Origin: an uncultured Eubacteriales bacterium
Lineage (GTDB): Bacteria > Bacillota > Clostridia > Oscillospirales > Oscillospiraceae
Direction of reading: 5' to 3'
DNA length: 49,954 nucleotides
Assembly: GCA_900319275.1 (NCBI GenBank)
Contig: ONNS01000070.1
Location: 1 to 49,954, forward strand
In this document: positions 1 through 8,082 of the stretch, one piece after another
Position numbering within the stretch: the stretch's first letter is position 1
Layout: the number at the start of each line of letters is the position of its first letter
Notes under the pieces: generated by a model
Seen by the model: the letters and a program-made list of their open reading frames with translations, nothing else
Databases searched by the model: none
What the model was told of the DNA's origin: nothing
Made by a program: the position numbers and the translations under genes

Positions 1-2767
1 TAGAACCCTTTCCGTATGTACTTTCTACCTCCAGACGGCTGCCCATCATTTCCAGCAGGCGTGTGACGATGGACATGCCGAGGCCGGTGCCCTCAATGCC
101 GTGGTTTCTCACCTCGTCCAGACGTTCAAAGGATTCAAAGAGCTTGGACATATCCTCCTGCTTGATGCCGATGCCTGTGTCCTGAACACTGACCTCTAAG
201 GCAATACCGCCGTTCGCCCGCTCGCCGCCGGAAATGGAGAAGCGGACAGAGCCCTTTTCGGTATACTTCACGGCATTTGTCAGCAGGTTCATGATGACCT
301 GGGAAAGGCGCACGTCGTCCCCGATCATACGGGCGGGCAGCGCCGGGTCTGCCTCCACGATCAGCTCCAGATTTTTCGCCTTTGCCCGCTCTGAAATCGA
401 GGCCACCAGATTGTTGATGACCGAGGTCGTATCGTAGGCAACGGGAATGATCTCCATTTTGCCCTCTTCGATTTTGGAGAAGTCCAGAATGCTGTTGATG
501 AGCGACAAGAGCGTTTTTCCCGCTGTCTGAATGTTCGAGGCGTAATCCAGAATGCTGTTGTCCTTGGATTCCCGCAGGATCATTTCGTTCATACCGAGTA
601 CCGCGTTGATCGGTGTGCGGATCTCATGAGACATCTGGGCAAGGAAGCGGCTTTTCGCCTGCCCTGCGGCAATGGCGGTGTCTGCCGCCTCCTGCATCCG
701 GACATTCATTTCGTCCTGCCACTTCATGAGCGCCGTGAGCAGGCGGTAGACCATCACAGCGCAGACCAGCAGCGCGATCAGTACCAGGAAGCCGGAGAGA
801 ACGGTCGGCGCGTAGATTCTGGCAAAGCTGGCCGCCTCATACACGGTAAAGCGGGACTGGGCATTGCGCTTGGCTGTGATGATGCGCAGGCTCCCGTCAT
901 AGTCCCGCACGACGATGGTGCTGCGCCCGTCCGCCTGCACCTCGCTGTAATTGAGCTCCGAGATGTTGGTGCTGCCGTCCTCGGTCATCTGGTAGCTGCC
1001 GTATGGATGATTGAGGATGACCCCCTCGTTATCCGTCAGAAAGGCATAGCTTGTCTCGGAATAGCTGCCGCCCAGTATGTCGATGAGCTTATCCAGAATA
1101 AAGTCGATGCCGAAGTTTCCCAAAAATTCGCCCGTCTCAGCGTCATGGATCTGTTCGACGAATGTGACACAGTAAAGCCCTGTCCGCACGTCATAATAAG
1201 GGGCCGAGATCGTCCATCCGCTCTCGGACGCCATAACGTCGCTCCACCACTGCCGTTCCTCAACGAGCCAGCCTTCCGGCGGAATATAGCCGTTATTCAT
1301 GTACACCGTCGGCGTCATGTTGGGGTTGGCAATAAAGGTGTCCGAGATTTCCGGGTACTGTCCGGTGATGCGGTCAAGATAAGCGATTGTGCCGTCATAG
1401 TCCTTCAGCATCTCTGGGTTTGTGGAAATCACGCTGCAGAACATGTCCAGAATACTCTTTTGCTGGCTGACCCATTCGGAGAGCGTATAGTCGTAGTTGT
1501 TGACCTCGCTGCGGATCTTTTCATTGCCCCAGCGCAGGGAAATCCACACATTGGTGGCCACACTGATGCACACGACAAGCGCAATCAGAAGCAGGATGCG
1601 CGTCCGGAAGCGCTTGTTCATCCGCAGATTCTGCTCGTTCCCCGCGCGCTTGTTGACCTTTTCCTCCGTGGCGGAGGTCTGACGGTTGATGCTCTGGATG
1701 GTATCCAGAATCTGACGCCCCGCGCTGCGCAGGGAGGCAAAGCTTTGCCTGATCGCTTCCTGCGATTCGCTCGATTCGTCATAGGAGGCCAGAGTATTCA
1801 GAGGCCCGATGAGCTGCGCGGTGATCTTTTGCAGCATGGCATCCCGCTCCTGAAGCAGCTTCTGCGCATTTCGCTGTCGCCGGTCGCTTACAAGAAAGAA
1901 GATCAGGATGATCGTCGTCAGCAGCAGCGCGATGATGCCGCTTGCAATAAACTGGATATATGCGTCCTTATAGAGCGCCCAGTCACTTTCGCTGACAATC
2001 AGATACCAGCCGAAGCCGGATTTGGTGGCAAACAGGTTTTCATGGTGAAGCCCGGTTTTAATGCGGGTGGTCACGAAGGCACCGCGGGATTTGACAAGCG
2101 AGAAGATGCTGGCATATTCCGGCATCACGAAGGTCAGGTGCCGCCCGAGAAGCGTCTCGTCCGAGCAGCCGGCGATGATGCCGTCCCCGGTCACGATCAG
2201 GGCTTTCTGCGTATCTTCCTCATTCATCTGCCTGATATGCGCCTGGATCGGCTCCATGGTATAGTCCAGGGCCAGCACCGTATCCTGATCGTGCAGCAAA
2301 ACGGAGACAGAGAAGCAGACATTGCCCGTCATAGCATCCTTGTATGGCGCGGAGACATAGGTGCGGTAGCGCTTTGCGCCCTTGTACCAGTCGCGCTCCG
2401 TGGCCACATAATCGGCAGGCATGTCGAAATCCGGAATGATGGCCCAGCCGGTTCCGGCCATATAGACATTGAAGCAGCCGTCCACCTCTTCCAGAACCTC
2501 TGCCTTGTGGGAGTAGACAAAGCGCCGGATCTCCTCCTGGTCGCCCAGATACGGCTGCGCCGAGATGGCAAGGCGCATGGCAAGCTGTTCGGCGTCCCTG
2601 ATGGTCGATTCAAGTTCTCCGCTGATGCTCTCCAGATGATAGCGCCCCGCGCTGCGCGTCAGGTCAGAGGTCAGGCGAAACACCTGCCAGATATCCAGCA
2701 GCAGTACGACAACCAGTGCCGCCGCGATCAGCAGGACGGTCAGCGTGGATTTGCTTTTCGTTTTCAT
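1..2767 (-). CDS. Large sensor histidine kinase with two tandem Cache-type sensor regions (C-terminus cut by window)
   Basis: Partial gene: 922 codons are visible from ATG 2767 (GGAGG 8-10 bases upstream) to the window edge, with no in-frame stop. The order seen is: short cytoplasmic start; TM near residues 8-27; a first extracellular sensor region with Cache-like features; a second TM ending in LIFFLVSDRRQR; a cytoplasmic linker of about 100 residues; an internal MNKRFRTRILLLIALVV segment that looks like a second kinase N-terminus with a third TM; a second extracellular Cache-like region; a fourth TM; then HisKA (SHEIRTP, phospho-acceptor His714) and HATPase (N box near Asn831, QDTGIGI, GTGLGMSI). 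The role is autophosphorylation on His after sensing an extracellular ligand. Receiver domains may follow outside the window. The domain calls are secure. The ligand is unknown. Confidence 0.9.
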   Translation of the reverse strand, partial: MKTKSKSTLTVLLIAAALVVVLLLDIWQVFRLTSDLTRSAGRYHLESISGELESTIRDAEQLAMRLAISAQPYLGDQEEIRRFVYSHKAEVLEEVDGCFNVYMAGTGWAIIPDFDMPADYVATERDWYKGAKRYRTYVSAPYKDAMTGNVCFSVSVLLHDQDTVLALDYTMEPIQAHIRQMNEEDTQKALIVTGDGIIAGCSDETLLGRHLTFVMPEYASIFSLVKSRGAFVTTRIKTGLHHENLFATKSGFGWYLIVSESDWALYKDAYIQFIASGIIALLLTTIILIFFLVSDRRQRNAQKLLQERDAMLQKITAQLIGPLNTLASYDESSESQEAIRQSFASLRSAGRQILDTIQSINRQTSATEEKVNKRAGNEQNLRMNKRFRTRILLLIALVVCISVATNVWISLRWGNEKIRSEVNNYDYTLSEWVSQQKSILDMFCSVISTNPEMLKDYDGTIAYLDRITGQYPEISDTFIANPNMTPTVYMNNGYIPPEGWLVEERQWWSDVMASESGWTISAPYYDVRTGLYCVTFVEQIHDAETGEFLGNFGIDFILDKLIDILGGSYSETSYAFLTDNEGVILNHPYGSYQMTEDGSTNISELNYSEVQADGRSTIVVRDYDGSLRIITAKRNAQSRFTVYEAASFARIYAPTVLSGFLVLIALLVCAVMVYRLLTALMKWQDEMNVRMQEAADTAIAAGQAKSRFLAQMSHEIRTPINAVLGMNEMILRESKDNSILDYASNIQTAGKTLLSLINSILDFSKIEEGKMEIIPVAYDTTSVINNLVASISERAKAKNLELIVEADPALPARMIGDDVRLSQVIMNLLTNAVKYTEKGSVRFSISGGERANGGIALEVSVQDTGIGIKQEDMSKLFESFERLDEVRNHGIEGTGLGMSIVTRLLEMMGSRLEVESTYGKGS

Positions 2768-2812
2768 GATCAGGTACCTCCGCGTTTTGCCGAAGCACAT
2801 TTTATCTATTTT

Positions 2813-2841
2813 ATTATAGGAGCTTTGCTTTAGGATTTGTA
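2813..2841 (-). promoter_or_regulatory. Probable sigma-A promoter of the histidine kinase gene
   Basis: On the minus strand the -10 is a perfect TATAAT (2813-2818). It lies 17 bases from a weak -35, TACAAA (2836-2841). It is 46 bases upstream of the kinase start, and no other gene lies between. Confidence 0.5.
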
Positions 2842-2879
2842 TTGTACGAAGGTGCAAGTTTTCACGTTTTTTTCCTTGA

Positions 2880-3018
2880 GGCAACACCGCACAATGCGCC
2901 TGCGGCATCTTCCGGAAAAACCGCGCCCTGATTTCGTCACTTTTTCTTGCAATACACAAAGTATTTCTGCGAAAAAGTGCCATCATCAGAACTCGTTGCC
3001 GCATTATGCGGTATTGCC
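2880..3018. repeat. 139 bp palindromic MITE-like element with 19 bp terminal inverted repeats
   Basis: The ends are imperfect inverted copies: 2880-2898 reads GGCAACACCGCACAATGCG, and the reverse complement of 3000-3018 differs from it at two positions. The inside holds a long hairpin whose core, AATACACAAAGTATTTCTGC (2951-2970), recurs inverted in the elements near 15.88 kb and 19.55 kb. No coding potential. Together with the flanking 3019-3110, which looks empty, it fills the gap between the HD-GYP gene and the kinase. Confidence 0.7.
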
Positions 3019-3110
3019 TTGCTGACGCTCTGGAGCATAGATCGTAATTTCTGATATATTATCATTTATATTTAAATGTATTTTTTCATTCCTCGCGGCA
3101 TATCATAATG

Positions 3111-3156
3111 AAAGACACCGGACAGGGGCTTTTTCAGCCTCCGTCCGGTGCTTCTT
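3111..3156 (-). terminator. Rho-independent terminator after the HD-GYP gene
   Basis: The inverted arms CACCGGAC (3116-3123) and GTCCGGTG (3143-3150) enclose a 19-base loop. On the minus strand the stem is followed by a short U-rich tail. It lies about 35 bases past the HD-GYP stop codon. Confidence 0.6.
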
Positions 3157-3189
3157 TATTGGTTTGTGTCGCCCACCTCTTGGAGAACG

Positions 3190-4443
3190 TCAGGCTGTCT
3201 CCAGATTGCTCAATTTGAATATATCCTGCTCCGCGATCTCGTTCAGGATTTCCGTATCCATCAGAAGCAGGAAGGCGTCCAGCAGTTCCGGGTCGAACTG
3301 TGTGCCGCGCCCGCGGAGCATCTCACCCCGGATCGTCTCCGGGGGCAGGCCCTTGCGGTAAATTCGGTCAGAGCGCATGGCATCGTATGCGTCGGCAATC
3401 GCTACCGTGCGGGCGTGGAGCGGAATCTCATCTCCCTTGAGTCGGTCGGGATAGCCTCTGCCGTCATAGCGCTCATGGTGATGTCGGGCAACCTGGGCCG
3501 CTTCCAGAAGGTTGCCGGATTGGTTCAGGATCTCATCGCCGATCGTCGTGTGGGATTTGATGACGGCAAACTCCTCGTCAGTCAGGCGTCCCGGTTTGTT
3601 CAGGACAAGATCGGGCACCCCGATTTTGCCGATATCATGCAGCAGCCCCTCCACGCCCAGGACTTGAATTTCCTCCTCACTCCAGCCCAGGCTCCGGGCC
3701 AGCGCCATGGAATAGCGGGAAACCCGGAAGGAATGGCCGTTTGTGTATTTATCCTTTGCGTCGATCGTCACGGCGAGGGTCTGGACGATTTCCCGGCTCA
3801 GGGTCTCAAGTTTGTCCGCTCTCTCCTTTGCGACCTTTGTCTGCTTCTCCACCTCGCGGCTCAGTTCCTCCTGGTAGCTCTGCTCCAGCAGGGAAACACG
3901 ATGGTACTGCGCCATGGCAATTGCGGTAAAAATCGTCAGGCTTGCAAACAGCAGCGGGAAGCGGGCCATAAAAGCGTCCGTGTAATACATGGACATGCGC
4001 GCTCTGAGCGGGGTGTAGAACACGACAAAAAACAGCAGCGTGTAGTACACCGACAGCAGGATGCCATATTTGACGCTCACAAAATAGCACATCCCGATGG
4101 GCAGCAGAATCGACCAGAGCATGGCCGTCCCCTCGGCCAGACCGAAGAAGGTATAGATCGTGAACACGATCGCGCAGAAAACTGTGGGAATGACGGCAGC
4201 AGCCTCACGGTTTTTCAGCGGCCCTGCGCAAATCCAACACCCCAGCCCGCCGAGAAAGGTATTGACGGCGGCGACGGTCATGATCGTTTCGCCCTTCGCA
4301 ATGTCATACACGGTCAGCACCAGACCCAGTATTGCCGTGACGATGCTGACAGTCACAAGCGCGCGGAGGTTTTCTTCAAGCCTCTTCCCGGTGTATATGG
4401 AACGGTTGAGCATACGCCATTCCTGTTTCATCTTTTCGATCAT
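3190..4443 (-). CDS. Membrane-bound HD-GYP cyclic-di-GMP phosphodiesterase
   Basis: 417 residues from ATG 4443, chosen because AAAGGAA lies 7 bases upstream. A longer frame reaching 4782 would overlap the upstream regulator and is unlikely. The N-terminal ~180 residues contain about five hydrophobic segments, and a short coiled coil follows. The C-terminal half is a complete HD-GYP domain: HSFRVSRYS, the HD pair in LLHDIGKIGVPD, HTTIGDEIL, then HHERYDGRGYP and ADAYDAMRSDR. The family hydrolyses c-di-GMP, controlling adhesion, motility or sporulation. The membrane region may sense a signal. It lies 62 bases downstream of the LuxR-type regulator on the same strand, so co-transcription is likely. 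Confidence 0.93.
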   Translation of the reverse strand: MIEKMKQEWRMLNRSIYTGKRLEENLRALVTVSIVTAILGLVLTVYDIAKGETIMTVAAVNTFLGGLGCWICAGPLKNREAAAVIPTVFCAIVFTIYTFFGLAEGTAMLWSILLPIGMCYFVSVKYGILLSVYYTLLFFVVFYTPLRARMSMYYTDAFMARFPLLFASLTIFTAIAMAQYHRVSLLEQSYQEELSREVEKQTKVAKERADKLETLSREIVQTLAVTIDAKDKYTNGHSFRVSRYSMALARSLGWSEEEIQVLGVEGLLHDIGKIGVPDLVLNKPGRLTDEEFAVIKSHTTIGDEILNQSGNLLEAAQVARHHHERYDGRGYPDRLKGDEIPLHARTVAIADAYDAMRSDRIYRKGLPPETIRGEMLRGRGTQFDPELLDAFLLLMDTEILNEIAEQDIFKLSNLETA

Positions 4444-4505
4444 ATCCGGTTCCTTTCCCAATTTATACGAGTCAAAAACATATCTTGCATGGAGCGGAGG
4501 TACAA

Positions 4506-6887
4506 TCAGATGCTTGTATCGCCCAGCTCGCGTGCCCGCGCGATGGCCTCGGCGCGGGTCGTGACGCCGAGCTTCTGGTAGATCTCCCCGGCATAGTATT
4601 TGACCGTGCGCTCGGAGATACCAAGAAGCGCGCCGATCTTCGCGTTGGAGTAGCCCGCTATGAGCAGGGAATATACGGCATACTCCCGGTCGGTGAAGAC
4701 GGGCCTTGTCCCGCTGGGCTTCATGTAATGGGGACAGCGGGCCGCCTGCTGCCGTGTCAGATTCAAGACACCCTGCTCCCACGGGCCTGTCGGCAGCTCA
4801 AGCTCTGTGAGCATGTCGAGAATGCCCATACCCTCATCCGCAATCACGCGGGCAAGCCGGTAGCGTTTGGCAAGCTCCACCGCCGCCGTCAGTTCCGCCC
4901 GCCAGTCACCGCGCCCACTGCGCCGGTCGATCATGGCCTGCAGCATGTGGAGCTGGATGCGCATATACGGTCGGTCATAGGCTTCAAAATACTGCTTGAG
5001 CTGCGCCGTGAGAAGCCGCGTCCTGTCAAACTTCCCTGTGATAATATACAGCCGCAGCTTTAACAAATACTTGTAGCGGTCCAGAATGATAAAATCGCGC
5101 GTTTCGTCCGGCGCGTCGGTTTCCAGCCAGGAGCGCGCTTCCTGCGTTTCCCCGCGCATAAGCAGCAGCGTCAGGCGGTGTACCGTCAGGTTTTCGCGCA
5201 GCCTGAGCGGCGCGTCGTCCGGCAGCGTTTTCAGCAAATTCCCGATGAGCCCCAGGGCCTCGGGCAGATTTCCCTCCGCGGTCAGAATCCGGCTCTGGAT
5301 GCCGACGGCTGCACAGCGCATCTCCAGATCGTCGCCCACACGGCTCAGGCCCGACAGCACCTTCTCCATGGCAAGGGCATAGTCGCCCTTGAGATTGCTC
5401 TCCAGCTCACACTCGCCGATCGCAATATCGCCCATGCCGCTGCCGCCGCGCCCCAGCGCCATTTCCACCGGGGTTTTCGCAAGGCGGTAGATGTTCCAGC
5501 CGTGGGGATTCCAGCGGCAGAAGTCCTTGCCGCCGTTCATCAGGCTCACGCTGTTCCCCGCGACGTTGAAGCCGCTGCGCCAGGAGGCCGACTGCGTGAG
5601 GCTTTTGAGCTTTGCTGTCGCAACCAGTGTTTGCAGGATGTTCCGCGTCCCGCGCCATGAAAGACCGATATCGAGATAGGCAACTGCTTCCTCCGCCGCC
5701 CGGTATCGCCCATCACGGGGCGATGTGTTTTTGAGGAAGCGCTTTAGTTCCTGATACCAGCGCGCACTTTCCTCCGGCCTGCCCTGAAGGCTCTCGATCA
5801 TGCACATGCCCTTCATCAGCTCCGGCGAGGAAAGGATCATTTCCTCCGGCAGCACAGAATACGCTTTGCGCAGCGTGACATAATCGCCGTTGGCGGGGCG
5901 GAGCTGTGTGTCCCGGATCAGCAGTTCCCGGATTTTGGGAGTATCATTTAAGCGCAGATAACAGGCGATCGCCTCCGGGATCTGGCCCGAGAGCTCATAG
6001 TAAAGCGCCGCGCGGCTGTACTGCCCGTCAATATAATCGGAGGTGTACAGATTCTTCATCTCATAAAAAAGCGCTTCCCTCACAAAGGGGATAAAGGAAA
6101 AGCTGCCCGCGCCGTCCTTCAGGAAGGCCCAGGAGTTGTCCTCGATCCGCTCAATCATCGCGGGCGCATCTGTGCGCCCCGTCACGATACGGGCCATATC
6201 CTCGCTGAAGCGTTCAAAGGGTGAAAGATTGTAGAGAAAAATACGCTCCTGCTCCGGGAATCCAAGCACGACATCATAGATCAACAGACGCTTGATTTCT
6301 TCATAGGTCTGCGCCCAGACTGTGCGGACAGATTTTCCCGGCTCCTTTACCATTCGCTGTGCCGCCGCCTGCAGCGCAAAGGGCGAGCCCCAGCAGGCGT
6401 TCATCAGATAATCCAGGTCTTGGGGCAGGAGCTGAAGCCCATAGTCCAGCAGAAGCTGCTCCGCTTCATCACGGTTGAACAGGACGAAATCTTTATCCAG
6501 CGCCGCCGCGCGGCCCTTCATCATGAGCGTGCGCAGGCAGGCGGGCTTTTTCGCCCTACCCGCCAGCACGGCGCGCTGGGTACACGGCAGATTTTCAAGA
6601 AATGCGGTCAGCGCTTCCTCGGTATCCAAGTTCGGAAACTGCTGCAAATCATCGATCAGCAGCACGGCATTGGGATTCTGGGATGCCCTGGCGGTAAAGG
6701 CGCTCCAATCGTCTCCTCCCGCGCAAAAGCGCAGCACCGGCCCGGTCAGACTGTCGGCCAGCTGATCGAGCAGCACAGTTTTCCCACTGTAAAAGAAAGA
6801 GGACAGATACACGATCTGATGATCGCTCAGCAGCTCCCGCAGGTGTTTCACCTTTTCCGGCCTGCCGATCAAATGTGCCTGTGCCAT
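4506..6887 (-). CDS. MalT-like LuxR-family transcriptional regulator with STAND ATPase domain
   Basis: 793 residues; ATG 6887 is preceded by a G-rich ribosome site. The N-terminal ATPase has a degenerate P-loop, FFYSGKT (31-37), and a clear Walker B, AVLLIDD (74-80). The middle ~450 residues are helical, TPR-like repeats as in MalT-type STAND regulators. The C-terminus (about 728-793) is a LuxR helix-turn-helix: TDREYAVYSLLIAGYSNAKI, ISERTVKYY, then YQKLGVTTRAEAI. Such proteins bind a small inducer and nucleotide, oligomerise and activate promoters. The inducer here is unknown. The likely target is the adjacent HD-GYP gene or kinase, by position only. The missing GxxGxGK glycines in the P-loop suggest altered nucleotide handling. 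Confidence 0.9.
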   Translation of the reverse strand: MAQAHLIGRPEKVKHLRELLSDHQIVYLSSFFYSGKTVLLDQLADSLTGPVLRFCAGGDDWSAFTARASQNPNAVLLIDDLQQFPNLDTEEALTAFLENLPCTQRAVLAGRAKKPACLRTLMMKGRAAALDKDFVLFNRDEAEQLLLDYGLQLLPQDLDYLMNACWGSPFALQAAAQRMVKEPGKSVRTVWAQTYEEIKRLLIYDVVLGFPEQERIFLYNLSPFERFSEDMARIVTGRTDAPAMIERIEDNSWAFLKDGAGSFSFIPFVREALFYEMKNLYTSDYIDGQYSRAALYYELSGQIPEAIACYLRLNDTPKIRELLIRDTQLRPANGDYVTLRKAYSVLPEEMILSSPELMKGMCMIESLQGRPEESARWYQELKRFLKNTSPRDGRYRAAEEAVAYLDIGLSWRGTRNILQTLVATAKLKSLTQSASWRSGFNVAGNSVSLMNGGKDFCRWNPHGWNIYRLAKTPVEMALGRGGSGMGDIAIGECELESNLKGDYALAMEKVLSGLSRVGDDLEMRCAAVGIQSRILTAEGNLPEALGLIGNLLKTLPDDAPLRLRENLTVHRLTLLLMRGETQEARSWLETDAPDETRDFIILDRYKYLLKLRLYIITGKFDRTRLLTAQLKQYFEAYDRPYMRIQLHMLQAMIDRRSGRGDWRAELTAAVELAKRYRLARVIADEGMGILDMLTELELPTGPWEQGVLNLTRQQAARCPHYMKPSGTRPVFTDREYAVYSLLIAGYSNAKIGALLGISERTVKYYAGEIYQKLGVTTRAEAIARARELGDTSI

Positions 6888-6921
6888 GCCGCACCCCCCA
6901 AATAATAGGTTTAAGTTGTAT

Positions 6922-7037
6922 TATATCATAAGGCCAGAGGGCTGATGATATAATTCGTCATGTTTTTCGGTTGCCGCGCAAGCGGCGAGAAAAACGACAT
7001 AAAATCAAATATAATAAGCGCATCTGTGCTTATTATA
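6922..7037. repeat. Three-hairpin palindromic repeat, family A (copy 1 of 3)
   Basis: Three consecutive hairpins: an AT-rich one with arms TATATCATAAG and CT(G/T)ATGATATA, a GC-rich one with GTTTTTC and GAAAAAC arms around GCCGC, and a third built on TATAATAAGCGCA and its complement. The same three hairpins in the same order occur twice in tandem at 32502-32730. It starts 34 bases upstream of the LuxR-type gene, so its TATAAT-rich arm could act as that gene's -10. Confidence 0.75.
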
Positions 7038-7079
7038 ACATGTGTTTTTTGAGATTTGTATTGTACCAAAGTACAGTAA

Positions 7080-7240
7080 TACTGATACCCGATAGAAAGT
7101 AGACAAAGATTTACGAGACAGAATTGCGCCAGACAAGGCGGGCTCCGCAGAGCATAATGGACATATATGGTCAAGGAGCCCAACGCAGTATGGCACAATT
7201 CTGGCCGTAAAGATTGTCTTGTTTTTATTGGGTATCAGTA
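7080..7240. repeat. 161 bp imperfect palindrome with ~66 bp arms (MITE-like element or structured RNA)
   Basis: The left arm 7080-7146 and the right arm 7175-7240 are inverted copies with scattered mismatches. Both begin TACTGATACCC, share AGACAA, TTTACG and CAGAATTG, and end GGGCTCC. The spacer is 28 bases. A GC hairpin followed by six T lies downstream on the plus strand (7277-7305) and could terminate a transcript crossing the palindrome. The short frames here show no protein-like composition. Confidence 0.65.
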
Positions 7241-7276
7241 TAAGGTAAATTCTGTGCCGGAAAAAGTTGACCTTAC

Positions 7277-7305
7277 CGCTGCCGCCCGGTGCGGCTGCGT
7301 TTTTT
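7277..7305 (+). terminator. Terminator-like hairpin
   Basis: The arms CGCTGCCGC and GCGGCTGCG (one mismatch) enclose a 5-base loop, followed directly by a run of T. No plus-strand gene precedes it. It could end a non-coding transcript from the adjacent palindrome, or be a relic. Confidence 0.35.
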
Positions 7306-7378
7306 ACCTTGATTCCGATAACAATTATACGACAAATGCGGTGAAAAGGAAAAGAGACGGGTGCATAAGATCGAATTA

Positions 7379-7528
7379 CCGATCGTGTTTCTCTTCGATC
7401 GCACGATCGGATTCTCACTTAACTTTGCGACTCGCTCCGCTCGCTGCATAAGTAGGGAGCGATCCCCTGATCGCTCCGCGGATTTTTGCGCAGGTTTTAA
7501 CGGAGGCATCAAGGGATGCCTCCCTACT
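7379..7528. repeat. Cluster of three 9-bp-stem hairpins, two of them enclosed by AGTAGGGA / TCCCTACT arms
   Basis: Perfect stems: CCGATCGTG with CACGATCGG (7379-7410), GGAGCGATC with GATCGCTCC (7456-7477), and GGAGGCATC with GATGCCTCC (7502-7523). Outer arms AGTAGGGA (7451-7458) and TCCCTACT (7521-7528) enclose the last two. Non-coding. Nothing else is recognised between 7241 and 7668. Confidence 0.6.
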
Positions 7529-7668
7529 GGCGTTTTTGGAGCCTTACTTATCGAACATGCGGGTCTCGTCATCAAACAGCACCATGTGAATGAGCGCGTA
7601 AAAATGTACCAAGTCATAGAAAGAAAGCCTAAAACACACCAGTGCATAGTCCCACAAACTGGAATTTG

Positions 7669-8055
7669 TCAATCTGTGTATATTTTCAGCTCTTTGCACT
7701 TTCTGATTGCCAAAATCTGATTCTGTTCAGCGGCTTTTTTATACCATGCTTTTGCCGCTTCCATGTCAATTCCAGTCCCAGTGCCTTCTTCATAAAAGCA
7801 GGCAAGATTAAACTGTCCGTCCCTATCACCATGTTCAGCTGCTCGTTTTGTCCAATAAAATGCTTTTTCTGCGTCTTTTTTCACGCCCAAACCAATATAG
7901 TAGAAATAGCCAATCTGACACTCTGCCAGCGGATAACCTTTCTCAGCAAGCGGTATATGTCCCTGAAAGCACTTTTCATATTGCTTGGTTTCAAAGTATT
8001 CATTGATGAGACGATTGCATTCATCAAATTCTGAGCATGGCTGATAGTATCCCAT
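7669..8055 (-). CDS. Small Sel1-repeat protein
   Basis: 128 residues; ATG 8055 has GGAGGAG at ideal spacing. Two Sel1-like (TPR-related) helical repeats are visible: AECQIGYFYYIGLGV followed by DAEKAFYWTKRAAEHGD, and GQFNLACFYEEGTG followed by DMEAAKAWYKKAAEQ. There is no signal peptide or membrane segment, so it is probably a cytoplasmic protein-binding scaffold. The base composition is distinctly more AT-rich than the window average, and it lies among mobile-element debris beside tRNA genes, so horizontal acquisition is plausible. Its start is 27 bases after the stop of the four-helix pseudogene, so the two may once have been an operon. The specific function is unknown. Confidence 0.8.
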   Translation of the reverse strand: MGYYQPCSEFDECNRLINEYFETKQYEKCFQGHIPLAEKGYPLAECQIGYFYYIGLGVKKDAEKAFYWTKRAAEHGDRDGQFNLACFYEEGTGTGIDMEAAKAWYKKAAEQNQILAIRKCKELKIYTD

Positions 8056-8082
8056 ATAGTCTCCTCCACAACTCCCGAGTTA

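Noticed and set aside
626-2833. 735-codon plus-strand open frame
   Set aside because: It lies opposite the histidine kinase, whose minus-strand frame has clear domains. The plus product is His/Gly/Arg-rich without any recognisable domain; GC-rich third positions create such shadows.
3190-4782. HD-GYP protein extended to 530 residues
   Set aside because: The extra 113 codons lie within the LuxR-type gene in another frame; ATG 4443 has a good ribosome site.
7544-7690. Protein-like 3' fragment on the minus strand (DYALVCFRLSFYDLVHFYAL, then IHMVLFDDETRMFDK and stop)
   Set aside because: Looks like the tail of a once-real gene, but it has no start or ribosome site and its upstream part overlaps sel1 in another frame. 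I do not recognise the family.
7361-7720. 119-codon plus-strand open frame
   Set aside because: It runs through hairpin repeats and into the antisense of the Sel1 gene; no ribosome site, no protein-like composition.
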